Assembly: GCF_015291665.1 (NCBI RefSeq)
Contig: NZ_CP030048.1
Coordinates: 806,001 to 870,000, forward strand
Origin: Bradyrhizobium sp. CCBAU 53338
GTDB lineage: Bacteria > Pseudomonadota > Alphaproteobacteria > Rhizobiales > Xanthobacteraceae
Length of the DNA: 64,000 bases
Direction: 5' to 3'
Made by a program: the position numbers and the translations under genes. Positions 1 through 8,950 of the stretch are shown in pieces. The notes beneath the pieces are model-generated. The model was not told where the DNA came from, did no database searches, and saw nothing but the letters and a program-made list of their open reading frames with translations. Within the stretch, counting starts at the first letter, position 1, and every line of letters begins with the position of its first letter.

Positions 1-1749
1 TTTGACGACCTGATCGGCCAGGAGGCCGTGGTCCGCACCGTTTCCAATGCGTTCGAGACCGGGCGGATTCCGCAGGCCTGGATCCTCACCGGCGTCCGCG
101 GCGTCGGCAAGACCACCACCGCGCGCATTCTGGCCCGTGCGCTCAACTACGAGATGCCGGACGGCTCGGTGAAGGGCCCGACCATCCACATGCCGACGCT
201 GGGCGTGCATTGCCAGGCGATCATGGAAAGCCGGCACATGGACGTGCTGGAGATGGACGCGGCCTCGCACACCGGCGTCGACGACGTCCGCCAGATCAAC
301 GACAGCGTGCGCTACGCGCCGGCCAGCGCCCGCTACAAGGTCTATATCATCGACGAAGTCCACATGCTGTCGACGGCGGCGTTCAACGCCTTCCTGAAGA
401 CGCTGGAGGAACCGCCGGAGCACGCCAAATTCGTGTTCGCGACGACCGAGATCCGCAAGGTTCCGGTGACGGTGCTGTCGCGCTGCCAGCGCTTCGACCT
501 GCGCCGTGTCGAGGCCGACGTGCTGATGCAGCACCTCGCCAACATCGCCGCGAAGGAAAGCGTCGAGATCGAGCCCGAGGCGCTCGGCATCATCGCGCGC
601 GCCGCGGAAGGCTCGGTACGCGACTCGCTGTCGCTGCTCGACCAGGCCATCGCGCATGCGGCAGGTCAGGTGAAGGCCGACGCCGTCAGGCAGATGCTGG
701 GCCTTGCCGACCGTACTCGCGTCATCGACCTGTTCGACTCGCTCGCGCGCGGCGACATCGCGAGCGCCTTCAAGGAATTCCGCGACCAGTACGATGTCGG
801 CGCCGATCCGATCGTCGTGCTCTCCGATCTCGCCGAGTTCGTCAATTTCGTTACCCGCGTGAAGATCGTGCCGGCCACCGCCGACAACGTCGCCTATGGC
901 GAGACCGAGCGCGTCCGCGCCAAGGATTTCGCCTCGAAGATCTCGATGCGCGTGCTGTCGCGGATGTGGCAGATGCTACTCAAGGGCATCACCGAGGTGC
1001 AGGCCGCGACGCGTCCTGCCGCTGCCGCCGAGATGGTGCTGGTGCGCATCGCCTATGTCGCCGACCTGCCGACGCCGGACGAAGCGATCCGGATGCTGGA
1101 GCAGAACGGCGGCGGCTCGACGGTCGTGGGTAGCGGCGGGAGTGCTGCGCGCAGTGGCGCGCCGGCAGCGCCGACGGCCTCCGCGGCGCCGGTCGTGTCT
1201 GCTGCGCCGGTTCGCATGCCGACCCCATCGCCATCGGCGTTCGGCGGCGGAGTCCGGCCGCAGATGGCTGCGCCCGCGCCGGATCCGCAAGGCGCCGCAC
1301 CCCAGCTGCGCATCACCAGCTTCACCCAGCTCGTTGCGCTTGCCAGCCAGAAGCGCGACGTCATGACCAAGGCCGCGCTGGAAGGGGACATGCGCCTCGT
1401 CCGTTTCGAGGAGGGCCGTCTCGAAATCGCGCTCGAGCCGAACGCCTCGAAGACGATGATCACCGAGCTCGCGCGAAAATTCGAGATGTGGACCGGCCGG
1501 CGCTGGACCGTGATCGTCTCGAACGAGAAGGGCCAGCCGACGCTGCGCTCGATGAACCAGGCGGCGAAGCAGGAACATGCACGTTCGGCGGAAGCCGATC
1601 CGCGCGTGCAGGAGGTGCTGTCGCGCTTCCCCGGTGCGAAGGTCGTCGAGGTCCGCAGGCTTGCCCCCGAGACGCCGGAATCCAATATTAACGCCGACTA
1701 TGGCTCTGACGATCCGCCCGATGGTTCCGACGCCGACGACGATCTCTGA
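1..1749 (+). CDS. dnaX: DNA polymerase III subunit gamma/tau (5' end outside window)
   Basis: Clamp-loader ATPase of the replicative polymerase. The frame is open from base 1 and starts mid-protein (FDDLIGQEAV, the conserved start of the AAA+ domain), so the true start is upstream. Walker A GVRGVGKTT lies at visible residues 31-39, followed by the DEVH Walker B, the sensor/arginine-finger SRC motif, and a Pro/Ala-rich linker before a C-terminal tau-type domain. The zinc-binding site expected between Walker A and B normally has four cysteines; here only one Cys is visible (GVHCQAIM). It is followed by ybaB and recR, the usual bacterial trio. Identification is firm; the loss of zinc ligands is read directly from the translation. 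Confidence 0.96.
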   Translation, partial: FDDLIGQEAVVRTVSNAFETGRIPQAWILTGVRGVGKTTTARILARALNYEMPDGSVKGPTIHMPTLGVHCQAIMESRHMDVLEMDAASHTGVDDVRQINDSVRYAPASARYKVYIIDEVHMLSTAAFNAFLKTLEEPPEHAKFVFATTEIRKVPVTVLSRCQRFDLRRVEADVLMQHLANIAAKESVEIEPEALGIIARAAEGSVRDSLSLLDQAIAHAAGQVKADAVRQMLGLADRTRVIDLFDSLARGDIASAFKEFRDQYDVGADPIVVLSDLAEFVNFVTRVKIVPATADNVAYGETERVRAKDFASKISMRVLSRMWQMLLKGITEVQAATRPAAAAEMVLVRIAYVADLPTPDEAIRMLEQNGGGSTVVGSGGSAARSGAPAAPTASAAPVVSAAPVRMPTPSPSAFGGGVRPQMAAPAPDPQGAAPQLRITSFTQLVALASQKRDVMTKAALEGDMRLVRFEEGRLEIALEPNASKTMITELARKFEMWTGRRWTVIVSNEKGQPTLRSMNQAAKQEHARSAEADPRVQEVLSRFPGAKVVEVRRLAPETPESNINADYGSDDPPDGSDADDDL

Positions 1750-1773
1750 GCCACTTTCCAAGGACGAGCACCC

Positions 1774-2094
1774 ATGGCTGATTTTCTCGGCATGATGAAG
1801 CAGGCGGCGCAGCTGCAATCCAAGATGCAGGAGATGCAGGAGCAGCTCGGCAACGTGGAGGTCGAGGGCATTTCCGGCGGCGGTCTCGTCGCCGTGCGCA
1901 TGACCGCGAAGATGGACGTCAAGGGCATCAAGATCGACCCCTCGCTGATGAAGGCTGAAGAGCGCGAGGTGCTGGAAGATCTGCTCGTCACCGCGCTCAG
2001 CGATGCCCGCCGCAAGGCGGAGACCGCGATGCAGGAGAAAATGCAGTCGCTCACCGGCGGGCTGGGCCTGCCGCCGGGGCTGTTCGGCCAGTAA
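1774..2094 (+). CDS. YbaB/EbfC family nucleoid-associated protein
   Basis: Small DNA-binding protein of 106 aa. It opens with [20 protein letters not shown] and has the family's long N-terminal helix, the central beta region around [21 protein letters not shown], and a C-terminal helix with a Gly/Pro-rich tail. Members form tweezer-like dimers that bind DNA. It lies 24 bp after dnaX with an AAGGACG ribosome site and ends one base before the recR start codon, so the three genes are almost certainly co-transcribed. Length and context are typical. Confidence 0.95.
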   Translation: MADFLGMMKQAAQLQSKMQEMQEQLGNVEVEGISGGGLVAVRMTAKMDVKGIKIDPSLMKAEEREVLEDLLVTALSDARRKAETAMQEKMQSLTGGLGLPPGLFGQ

Positions 2095-2095
2095 G

Positions 2096-2698
2096 ATGGG
2101 CGCGGTTGCAGGTCCCGAAATCGAGCGGCTTGTCCAGCTTCTCGCGCGGCTGCCGGGCCTCGGCCCGCGCTCTGCGCGGCGCGCGGCGCTGCACCTCATC
2201 AAGAAGCGCGAAGCGCTGATGATGCCGCTGTCATCAGCCTTGCAGGTCGCGCTGGACAAGGTACAGGTCTGCAAGACCTGCGGCAACATCGACACGCAAA
2301 ATCCCTGCACCGTCTGCACCGACCCGAAGCGCGATCCCGCGATCATCGTCGTCGTCGCCGACGTCGCCGATCTCTGGGCGCTGGAGCGGGCCAATGCGAC
2401 GCAAGGCCGCTACCATGTGCTGGGCGCGACCCTGTCGCCGCTCGACGGCGTCGGCCCGCAGGACCTCACCATCGACGCGCTGGTGGCGCGGGCGCATGCG
2501 GCCGAGGTGCACGAGATCATTCTTGCGCTGAATGCGACGGTCGACGGCCAGACCACGGCGCATTACATCACCGACCTGCTTCAGGACGCCAACGTGAAAG
2601 TAACCCGGCTGGCCCATGGTGTGCCCGTCGGCGGCGAGCTTGATTATCTCGACGAGGGCACGTTATCGGCCGCCATGCGGCAGCGGACCCTGTTCTAG
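2096..2698 (+). CDS. recR: Recombination mediator protein RecR
   Basis: RecR acts with RecF/RecO to load RecA on gapped DNA. The 200-aa protein has the helix-hairpin-helix at residues 17-35 ([14 protein letters not shown]), a four-Cys zinc finger (C59, C62, C71, C74), and a Toprim domain beginning [17 protein letters not shown]. The frame is open further upstream, inside ybaB, but ATG 2096 one base after the ybaB stop gives the family-length protein and fits translational coupling. It is the third gene of the dnaX-ybaB-recR unit. Confidence 0.96.
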   Translation: MGAVAGPEIERLVQLLARLPGLGPRSARRAALHLIKKREALMMPLSSALQVALDKVQVCKTCGNIDTQNPCTVCTDPKRDPAIIVVVADVADLWALERANATQGRYHVLGATLSPLDGVGPQDLTIDALVARAHAAEVHEIILALNATVDGQTTAHYITDLLQDANVKVTRLAHGVPVGGELDYLDEGTLSAAMRQRTLF

Positions 2699-2724
2699 CC
2701 ATCCAGAGTTACGGAACGGACGAC

Positions 2725-3165
2725 ATGACGAAACTTTTCGCCACACGCTTCGCCTTGGTCGCGACGGTGCTGCTGTTGGCGGCACCGGCCATTGCCGCAC
2801 AGCAGGAAGACGACCGGGCTCCGCCGCCGTCGAAGCCCGGCAAGCCGATCAGCGCCGGCGAGGTGCTCTCGGGCGAGCTGAACGCCATGAAGATTCGCGA
2901 CGTCAAGAACGCGGGCAAGCGGATCGCGATGTACCAGATCACCTCCGAGCCGCGCCGCCTGCCGGCACCGAACGGGCTGTGCGATCTCGAGACCGGGCCC
3001 GAGACCTTCCAGCTCGTCACCTCCAGCAACGCGCAGGCTTCGCAGCTGAAATCCTTCGTCGGCAAGGAAATCTCGGTCAAGGTGGACGAGGTCGCCTGCG
3101 CCAGCGACCCTGGCCAGATGAGCGAGGCCGTGGTCACGAAGTGGAGTTTGGTGAAGAAGCAGTAG
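2725..3165 (+). CDS. Small exported protein of unknown function
   Basis: 146 aa. The N-terminus is a classical signal peptide (positive MTKLFATR, hydrophobic ALVATVLLLAAPAIA, AxA-type cleavage near residue 24), so the mature protein of about 120 residues should be periplasmic. A Pro-rich stretch (PPPSKPGKP) follows. The mature part has two Cys, in the GLCDLE and EVACASD contexts, that could form a disulfide. I do not recognise a domain. It is 26 bp downstream of recR and may be read from the same transcript. Confidence 0.8.
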   Translation: MTKLFATRFALVATVLLLAAPAIAAQQEDDRAPPPSKPGKPISAGEVLSGELNAMKIRDVKNAGKRIAMYQITSEPRRLPAPNGLCDLETGPETFQLVTSSNAQASQLKSFVGKEISVKVDEVACASDPGQMSEAVVTKWSLVKKQ

Positions 3166-3173
3166 GGGCGGCC

Positions 3174-4538
3174 CTAAACCCTCACCGGCCCCAACGCCTC
3201 GAAATGCCCGCGCTTCTGCAGCCAAGTCAGCAGCGCCAGGCTCGGAATCGCCACCAGCACGCAGATCACGAAGAACAGCGGCCAGCCGGTGCTGTCAGCG
3301 ACGAAGCCGGCGCCCGACGACAGATACGTCCGCCCCACCGCCGCGAGCGCGGTGAGCAGCGCGTATTGCGTCGCCGTGTGCAGCGGGTTCTGGCACAGAG
3401 CCGAGAGATAGGCGACGAAGATCACGGTGCCGATGGCGCTGGTGAAATTCTCCGCGGAGATGGCGAGCGCCAGCGCCCATTGATTGGTGCCGAGCACGGC
3501 AAGCCAGGAGAAGGTGAGGTTGGCCAGCGCCTGCACCACGCCGCCGATCCAGAGCGAATTTGCCAGCGAATAACGCCGCGCAACGAAGCCGCCGGCAAAG
3601 CCGCCGATCAGCGTCGCAGCGAGGCCGACGCCCTTGACGATCGCCGCATAATCGTTGCGGGTGAAGCCGAGGTCGATCACGAACGGCGCGGTCATGGTGC
3701 CGGAGAACGCGTCGGTGAACTTGAACAGCACGACGAAGGCGAGGGCTGCGATCGCGTCCTTGCGCGACAGGAATTCGGAGAACGCGCCGATCGCCGCGTG
3801 CAGCACGCGCGTGAACGCGGTCTCTTCATGCGTTGCCGCTTCGGCCCGTACCGATTGCTCGGGCTCGGTCGCAAGCAGCGCCGTGATCGTTCCGATCAGC
3901 ACCATCGCCGCCATCACCACATAGCCCCACATCCAGGCCGATGAGCGCGTGATGCCGGTGCTCTCGAAGCCGGAGACGATGAACAGCGCCCCCGCGGTCG
4001 AGACCAGCATGCCGATGCGATAGGCCGCGACGTAAGCAGCCATGCCGGCGGCCTGCTCGCTCTCGGGGAGGCTCTCGACGCGGAAGGCGTCGACCACGAT
4101 GTCCTGGGTCGAGGATGTCGTCGCCACCAGCAGCGCGCCGAGCGCGACGTAGAACGGCGAACTCGCGGGATCGGTCATCGCCAGCAGCAGGATCGAAACG
4201 ATCAGCAGCAGCTGCGAGAACAGCAGCCAGCCCCGCCGGCGGCCGAAGGCATGGGTGAACAGCGGCACATGCAGCGCATCCACCAGCGGCGCCCACAGGA
4301 ACTTCAGCGTGTAGGGCGTGCCGACCAGCGCAAACAGCCCGATGGTCTTGAGATCGACGCCTGCCTCGCGCATCCACACCAGCAGCGTCGAGCCCGACAG
4401 CGCCAGCGGCAGTCCCGAGGAGAAGCCGAGGAACAGCACGATCAGTACCCGCGGCTGCAGGTACACGGCGAGGCTGTCGCGCCACGAGGTCGCAGGGGTG
4501 TCGGAGCCGGCGGGGGAGGTGGCGTCGGGTGCGGTCAT
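3174..4538 (-). CDS. AmpG family muropeptide MFS permease
   Basis: 454-aa inner-membrane transporter with about 12-14 hydrophobic segments. The opening transmembrane stretch VLIVLFLGFSSGLPLALSGS, followed by LLVWMREAGVDLKTIGLF, is the AmpG signature; AmpG proteins import anhydromuropeptides released by cell-wall turnover. The start at 4538 gives a short Pro/Ser-rich cytoplasmic tail. It is convergent with the upstream small exported gene and separated from rmuC by an intergenic double hairpin. A NagZ-like glycosidase at 21.6 kb could act on its cargo, although the two are not linked. Confidence 0.88.
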   Translation of the reverse strand: MTAPDATSPAGSDTPATSWRDSLAVYLQPRVLIVLFLGFSSGLPLALSGSTLLVWMREAGVDLKTIGLFALVGTPYTLKFLWAPLVDALHVPLFTHAFGRRRGWLLFSQLLLIVSILLLAMTDPASSPFYVALGALLVATTSSTQDIVVDAFRVESLPESEQAAGMAAYVAAYRIGMLVSTAGALFIVSGFESTGITRSSAWMWGYVVMAAMVLIGTITALLATEPEQSVRAEAATHEETAFTRVLHAAIGAFSEFLSRKDAIAALAFVVLFKFTDAFSGTMTAPFVIDLGFTRNDYAAIVKGVGLAATLIGGFAGGFVARRYSLANSLWIGGVVQALANLTFSWLAVLGTNQWALALAISAENFTSAIGTVIFVAYLSALCQNPLHTATQYALLTALAAVGRTYLSSGAGFVADSTGWPLFFVICVLVAIPSLALLTWLQKRGHFEALGPVRV

Positions 4539-4585
4539 GGGGAGGTGTTAGCAGATTCTGGCCGAGATGCCTCGACCACAAAAGC

Positions 4586-4670
4586 CGTCATGCCCGGGCT
4601 TGTCCCGGGCATCCACGTTCTTAGTGCGGCGACAAAGGCGTGGATGGCCGGGACAAGCCCGGCCATGACG
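4586..4670. repeat. REP-like double hairpin, copy 1
   Basis: About 85 bp made of two inverted units, each itself a hairpin. One arm contains GTCATGCCCGGGCTTGTCCC and the other its near reverse complement ending GGCCATGAC, with ATCCACG and CGTGGAT as inner borders. Related copies lie at 8472, 8835, 13631 and 15748. It sits between ampG and rmuC, both on the minus strand. Such elements are probable mRNA-stabilising or terminator-like structures. Confidence 0.85.
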
Positions 4671-4678
4671 ACTGAGGA

Positions 4679-5878
4679 TCACTCCCCCGCCTGCAGCTTC
4701 CTTGGAAACAGCTCCGGCGCTCCCGACACCAGCCGCGGGCCCTCAGCCGGCGCGTCCGTCTTGCTGAAATCGAGCTCCTCGATTCGGCCCGCCCGCTTCT
4801 CGATCTTGTCGGCGGAGATCAGGATCTGGCGGACGTCCTCGTTGGCGTCGGCGAAATGTTTCTGCAGCTTCAGCACGCGGTCGCGCAGGCGGCCGAGGTC
4901 GTCGCCGAGCTTGATAACCTCGGTCTGGATCTGGTCGGCGGCATCGCGCATGCGCGCGTCCTTCATGATCTGCTGCATCACCTGGATCGCGAGCATCAGC
5001 AGCGAGGGCGACACCAGCACGACGCGTGCGCGGTAGGCCTTCTGGATCACGTCGTCGAAACCATCATGGATCTCGGCGTAGACCGATTCCGACGGCACGA
5101 ACATCAGCGCCATCTCCTGGGTCTCGCCGGTGACGAGGTATTTTTCGGCGATGTCGCTGACATGCTTCATCACGTCGCCGCGCAGCCGCTGCGTGGCGAG
5201 GCGCTTCTCCTCGTCGGTGCGGGCATCGTGCAGCGCGGTCATCGCCTCCAGCGGAAATTTCGCATCGATGCAGAGCGGGCGCTGGTCGGGCAGGAACACG
5301 ACGCAATCGGGGCGCTTGCCGGTCGAGAGCGTGAACTGGAATTCGTAGGCGCCCTTCGGCAGGCCGTCCTGGACGATCGCCTCCATCCGCGCCTGGCCGA
5401 AGGCGCCGCGCGACTGCTTGTTGGCGAGCACGTCGCGCAAGGTCGTGACCTGCGTGGTGAGGTCGGTGAGGTTCTTGTGCGCGCTGTCGATGATGCCGAG
5501 CCGCTCGTGCAGGGCGCGCAGGCTCTCCATGGTGTTGCGGGTCGAGTGCTCCATGGACTGGCCGACCCGATGGGTCACCGAATCCAGCCGCTCGTTGACA
5601 GCACGGGCCATCTCGGCCTGGCGGCCGGCCAGAGTCTGGGTCATGGCGTTGACCCGGCCGGAGGCCTCAGCTTGAGCGTGCAGCACCTGGGCGAGCCGCT
5701 CTTCGAGCTCGTCGGCCCGGATTGCGTGCGCCATCGCCAGTTCCGCGCCACGTCGCCCGGATCTGGCGATCACCACCGCAATCACCACCAGCAGGATGAG
5801 GACGAGGGCGCCGAAGCCGATCAGCCCATCGATGGTGCGCACCGGCCAGTCGCCGAGCATGAAAATGATCTCGTTCAT
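4679..5878 (-). CDS. rmuC: DNA recombination protein RmuC homologue
   Basis: About 399 aa. Starting at ATG 5878, which has a GAAGGG ribosome site, gives MNEIIFMLGDWPVRTIDG followed by one membrane segment (LIGFGALVLILLVVIAVVIA). A long coiled coil follows (residues ~50-130), then the RmuC nuclease-like core with YEFQFTLSTGKRPDCVVFLP and CIDAKFPLEAM. RmuC limits sequence inversion and is a membrane-tethered coiled-coil protein related to restriction-type nucleases. The frame is open 29 codons further upstream, but that part lacks a ribosome site. Confidence 0.92.
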   Translation of the reverse strand: MNEIIFMLGDWPVRTIDGLIGFGALVLILLVVIAVVIARSGRRGAELAMAHAIRADELEERLAQVLHAQAEASGRVNAMTQTLAGRQAEMARAVNERLDSVTHRVGQSMEHSTRNTMESLRALHERLGIIDSAHKNLTDLTTQVTTLRDVLANKQSRGAFGQARMEAIVQDGLPKGAYEFQFTLSTGKRPDCVVFLPDQRPLCIDAKFPLEAMTALHDARTDEEKRLATQRLRGDVMKHVSDIAEKYLVTGETQEMALMFVPSESVYAEIHDGFDDVIQKAYRARVVLVSPSLLMLAIQVMQQIMKDARMRDAADQIQTEVIKLGDDLGRLRDRVLKLQKHFADANEDVRQILISADKIEKRAGRIEELDFSKTDAPAEGPRLVSGAPELFPRKLQAGE

Positions 5879-6048
5879 GCCAGCCCTTCTAGCCGATTCG
5901 CGCCCCCAAGCGAACGAAGAGGGAACGATGGGGCTAACGGCCCCCTCATTTTTATGGTTAACCAAGGGTGAAGTTTTATGGTTAGCGGAGGGTTAACGCG
6001 TTACCCGCCGCATTGACCGCCTGTCGCGCGCGGCTTAAATCGCCCGCC

Positions 6049-6573
6049 ATGGCCCTCAGAGAAATCATCATCCTGCCCGACAAGCAGCTGCGTCTGGTCT
6101 CCAAGCCGATCGAGAAGGTCACGCCGGAGATCCGCAAGCTTGCCGACGACATGTTCGAGACCATGTACGACGCGCCCGGCATTGGCCTTGCTGCGATCCA
6201 GATCGCGCAGCCGCTGCGGCTGATCACCATGGATCTCGCCAAGCCCAGCCAGGACGACGAGACCAAGCCGGAGCCGCGCGTCTTCATCAATCCGGAGATC
6301 GTCGCCTCTTCCGAGGAGCTGTCGGTCTACGAGGAAGGCTGCCTGTCGATCCCCGAATATTACGAGGAGGTCGAGCGGCCCGCGAAGGTGCGCGTGCGTT
6401 TCACCGATCTCGACGGCAAGCTGCACGAGGAGGACGCCGAAGGCCTCTACGCCACCTGCATCCAGCACGAGATCGACCATCTCAACGGTGTGCTGTTTGT
6501 CGACTATCTGTCGAAGCTGAAGCGCGACCGCGTGATCAAGAAGTTCGAGAAAGCCGCCAAGCGCGCGGAGTGA
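6049..6573 (+). CDS. def: Peptide deformylase
   Basis: Removes the formyl group from nascent proteins. 174 aa from ATG 6049. All three metal/active-site motifs are intact: [16 protein letters not shown] (Cys ligand) and QHEIDHLNG (HExxH with the two His ligands). The start is the second in-frame [18 protein letters not shown] is the conserved family N-terminus. It is followed, after a GC-rich inverted repeat, by fmt, the enzyme that adds the formyl group, then truA: the standard alphaproteobacterial order. Confidence 0.96.
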   Translation: MALREIIILPDKQLRLVSKPIEKVTPEIRKLADDMFETMYDAPGIGLAAIQIAQPLRLITMDLAKPSQDDETKPEPRVFINPEIVASSEELSVYEEGCLSIPEYYEEVERPAKVRVRFTDLDGKLHEEDAEGLYATCIQHEIDHLNGVLFVDYLSKLKRDRVIKKFEKAAKRAE

Positions 6574-6603
6574 GTCATTTGTAAGCACCGGCGTTGCCGC
6601 ACG

Positions 6604-6771
6604 CTCCCCCTGCGCTCCCCCCCCCTTGTGGGGGAGGGCCGGGGAGAGGGGTGGCCCCGGCGGTAGTCCCAACGGTGCGAAGAACTAATCGGCGCTTGAA
6701 TCGAAAGACCGCGCCGTGTGGCACCCCCCTCCCTAACCCTCCCCCACAAGGGGGGAGGGAACGCATCGAGC
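6604..6771. repeat. GC-rich long inverted repeat between def and fmt
   Basis: Two C/G-tract arms, about 6604-6652 and 6722-6771, are near reverse complements (one reads CCCCCTTGTGGGGGAGGG, the other CCCTCCCCCACAAGGGGG) and flank about 70 bp of unrelated sequence. It fills most of the 205-bp def-fmt gap. This is a different repeat family from the REP-like copies, and it could fold in mRNA across the def-fmt junction. Confidence 0.75.
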
Positions 6772-6778
6772 TCTTGTC

Positions 6779-7714
6779 ATGCCCCTCCGCCTGATCTTCA
6801 TGGGCACGCCCGATTTCTCCGTGCCGACGCTGCTCGAACTCGTCGCGCATGGGCACGAGATCTTGGCCGTTTATACGCGTGCGCCGAAGCCCGGGGGACG
6901 GCGTGGGCTGCAGATGCAGCCGACCCCGGTCGAGGAAGCCGCGCGAAAGCTCGGCGTGCCCGTGCTGACGCCAAAGACGTTGAAGACACCGGAAGCGCTC
7001 GACGAGTTCAGCGCCTTTGAGGCCGATGCCGCTGTCGTCGTTGCCTACGGCATGATCCTGCCGCAGGCGATCCTCGATGCGCCGAAGCTAGGTTGTTATA
7101 ATTTGCATGCATCGCTCTTGCCGCGCTGGCGCGGTGCGGCGCCCATCAACCGCGCGATCATGGCAGGTGACGCCGAGAGCGGCGTCATGGTGATGAAGAT
7201 GGACGTCGGCCTGGACACCGGTGATGTCGCCATGGCCGAGCGTCTGGCCATCACCGACAACATGACCGCGGTCGATCTGCACGATCGTCTCTCCCGCCTC
7301 GGCGCCGATCTGATGGTGCGTGCGATGGCGGCACTCGATCGCGGCGGGCTGCAGCTGAAGAAGCAGAGCGAGGACGGCGTCACCTATGCTGCCAAGATCG
7401 ACAAGGCCGAGGCGCGGATCGACTGGAACAAGCCCGCGCATGCGGTGCTGCGCCACATCCACGGCCTGTCGCCGTTTCCCGGCGCCTGGGCGGAGCTTGC
7501 CGGTGTCAGCGAGAATGCGCGCGTGAAAATCCTGCGCTGCGAGCTCGCCAAGGGCTCCGGTGCACCGGGCGCGGTGCTCGACAACCAGCTCACCATCGCT
7601 TGTGGCGCGGGCGCGATCCGTATTCTCGAGCTGCAGCGCGAGGGCAAGGCGCGAATGCTGGCCAAGGATTTCCTGCGCGGCGTGAAGCTCGAGCCGCCGA
7701 TGCGGCTCGCCTGA
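6779..7714 (+). CDS. fmt: Methionyl-tRNA formyltransferase
   Basis: Formylates initiator Met-tRNA using 10-formyl-tetrahydrofolate. 311 aa, the usual length. The start [18 protein letters not shown] matches the family, the catalytic loop [18 protein letters not shown] is present, and [16 protein letters not shown] follows. The C-terminal OB-fold domain runs from about residue 205. The TGA stop shares its last base with the truA ATG, so the two are translationally coupled. The ribosome site lies inside the edge of the upstream inverted repeat (CGAGCTCTTGTC), so it looks weak. Confidence 0.96.
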   Translation: MPLRLIFMGTPDFSVPTLLELVAHGHEILAVYTRAPKPGGRRGLQMQPTPVEEAARKLGVPVLTPKTLKTPEALDEFSAFEADAAVVVAYGMILPQAILDAPKLGCYNLHASLLPRWRGAAPINRAIMAGDAESGVMVMKMDVGLDTGDVAMAERLAITDNMTAVDLHDRLSRLGADLMVRAMAALDRGGLQLKKQSEDGVTYAAKIDKAEARIDWNKPAHAVLRHIHGLSPFPGAWAELAGVSENARVKILRCELAKGSGAPGAVLDNQLTIACGAGAIRILELQREGKARMLAKDFLRGVKLEPPMRLA

Positions 7715-8451
7715 TGCCCCGCTACAAGCTCACCATCGAATATGACGGTGCGCCGTTCTTCGGCTGGCAGGTGCAGGACACGCTGCCGTCGGTGCAGGGC
7801 GCGCTGGAAGCAGCCGTGAAGGCGATGACTGGTGCGGATCTGCGGGTGCATGGTGCTGGCCGCACCGATGCCGGCGTGCATGCGCGCGGCCAGGTCGCGC
7901 ATGTCGATGTCGAGAAGCAGTTTCCGCCGGGGCGCTTTCGCGACGGCCTCAACGCGCATCTGCGCCCGCATCCGGTGGCGGTGCTCGAAGCGGAGATCGT
8001 CCCTGATACGTTCGAGGCGCGCTTCTCGGCCGTGAAGCGCCACTATCGCTACCGCGTCGTCAATACCCGCGCCAATCTCGCGCTCGACGTCGGCCACGCC
8101 TGGCGCGTGCCGCGTCGGCTCGATGCCGACGCAATGCATGCGGCGGCTCAACGCCTGCTCGGCAAGCATGATTTCACCACCTTCCGCGACACCGAGTGCC
8201 AGGCGAAATCGCCGGAGAAGACGCTCGACCAGCTCGACGTGCTGCGCGACGGCCGCGAGATCGTCATCGTCACCTCGGCCCGCTCGTTCCTGCACAGCCA
8301 GGTGCGCTCGATGGTGGGATCGCTGGTCTGGGTCGGCGAGGGCCGCTGGACCGCCGACGATCTCTCGGCGGCGCTGGAAGCGCGCAATCGCGCAGCCTGC
8401 GGGATCGTCGCGCCGCCGGAGGGGCTGTATCTGATGAGGGTGGATTATTAA
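7714..8451 (+). CDS. truA: tRNA pseudouridine(38-40) synthase TruA
   Basis: Isomerises uridine to pseudouridine in the anticodon arm. 245 aa from ATG 7714. [19 protein letters not shown] is the conserved start, and the catalytic aspartate is D52 in [14 protein letters not shown]. The C-terminal [13 protein letters not shown] motif is present. The start overlaps the fmt stop by one base. The frame is open a further 38 codons upstream, but that part lies within fmt. Confidence 0.96.
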   Translation: MPRYKLTIEYDGAPFFGWQVQDTLPSVQGALEAAVKAMTGADLRVHGAGRTDAGVHARGQVAHVDVEKQFPPGRFRDGLNAHLRPHPVAVLEAEIVPDTFEARFSAVKRHYRYRVVNTRANLALDVGHAWRVPRRLDADAMHAAAQRLLGKHDFTTFRDTECQAKSPEKTLDQLDVLRDGREIVIVTSARSFLHSQVRSMVGSLVWVGEGRWTADDLSAALEARNRAACGIVAPPEGLYLMRVDY

Positions 8452-8471
8452 GGAGTTGATGTCGCCTCAGG

Positions 8472-8503
8472 CGTCATGGCCGGGCTTGTCCCGGCCATCC
8501 ACG
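8472..8503. repeat. REP-like element, solo half unit, copy 2
   Basis: A single hairpin arm (CGTCATGGCCGGGCTTGTCC then CGGCCATCCACG) matching one half of the double hairpins elsewhere in the window. The partner arm is absent: the next gene begins 17 bp later. Read in the frame of that gene, the arm encodes MAGLVPAIHV, which would be a false N-terminus. Confidence 0.8.
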
Positions 8504-8520
8504 TACGTCACCATGCGACC

Positions 8521-8811
8521 ATGCATGGCGGATGGGTCTACATTCTCGCAAGCGCGGCCAACGGCATTTTGTATGTCGGTGTGACCAGCGACCTTGTTCG
8601 TCGCACCTACGAGCATCGAAATGGGCTCGTGCCTGGCTTTACTAAGAAGTACGGCGTCAAGCTGCTCGTCTATTTCGAGCGCTATGAAGACATCCAAACC
8701 GCGATCCAGCGCGAGCATAACATCAAGCACTGGTCACGGACGTGGAAGGTCAGGCTGATCCTGAGGGATAATCCCGAATGGAATGATCTCTACGACACGA
8801 TTGTCCAGTGA
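8521..8811 (+). CDS. GIY-YIG nuclease family protein
   Basis: 96 aa from ATG 8521. It is a stand-alone GIY-YIG domain of the YhbQ/UPF0213 type: GWVYILASAANGILYVGVTS carries the variant GIY...YIG motif, the following arginine is in LVRRTYEHRNG, and a downstream acidic residue is in QREHNIKHWSR. Such small proteins are widespread; their cellular substrate is unclear. The frame is open to 8476, but those 15 extra codons are translated repeat DNA, so ATG 8521 (MHGGWVYIL) is preferred. It is flanked by REP-like elements on both sides. Confidence 0.88.
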   Translation: MHGGWVYILASAANGILYVGVTSDLVRRTYEHRNGLVPGFTKKYGVKLLVYFERYEDIQTAIQREHNIKHWSRTWKVRLILRDNPEWNDLYDTIVQ

Positions 8812-8834
8812 GGTGGTCCGGGCTCTCACCACAT

Positions 8835-8925
8835 CGTCATGGCCGGGCTCGTCCCGGCCATCCACGTTCTTTCTTGTCAGTAGCGCCGAAGAACGTGGAT
8901 GCCCGGGACAAGCCCGGGCATGACG
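8835..8925. repeat. REP-like double hairpin, copy 3
   Basis: Two inverted hairpin arms (from CGTCATGGCCGGGCTCGTCC, to GGGCATGACG) about 91 bp apart end to end. It lies between the convergent stops of the GIY-YIG gene and dapE, where it could serve as a bidirectional transcript end. Confidence 0.85.
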
Positions 8926-8950
8926 GCGGAGGGTTTGGTGAAAAAAGTGC

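Noticed and set aside
976..2394. 472-codon minus-strand open frame opposite dnaX, ybaB and recR
   Set aside because: Antisense shadow of three clear genes; high-GC third-position bias keeps the opposite strand open and the translation has no family features.
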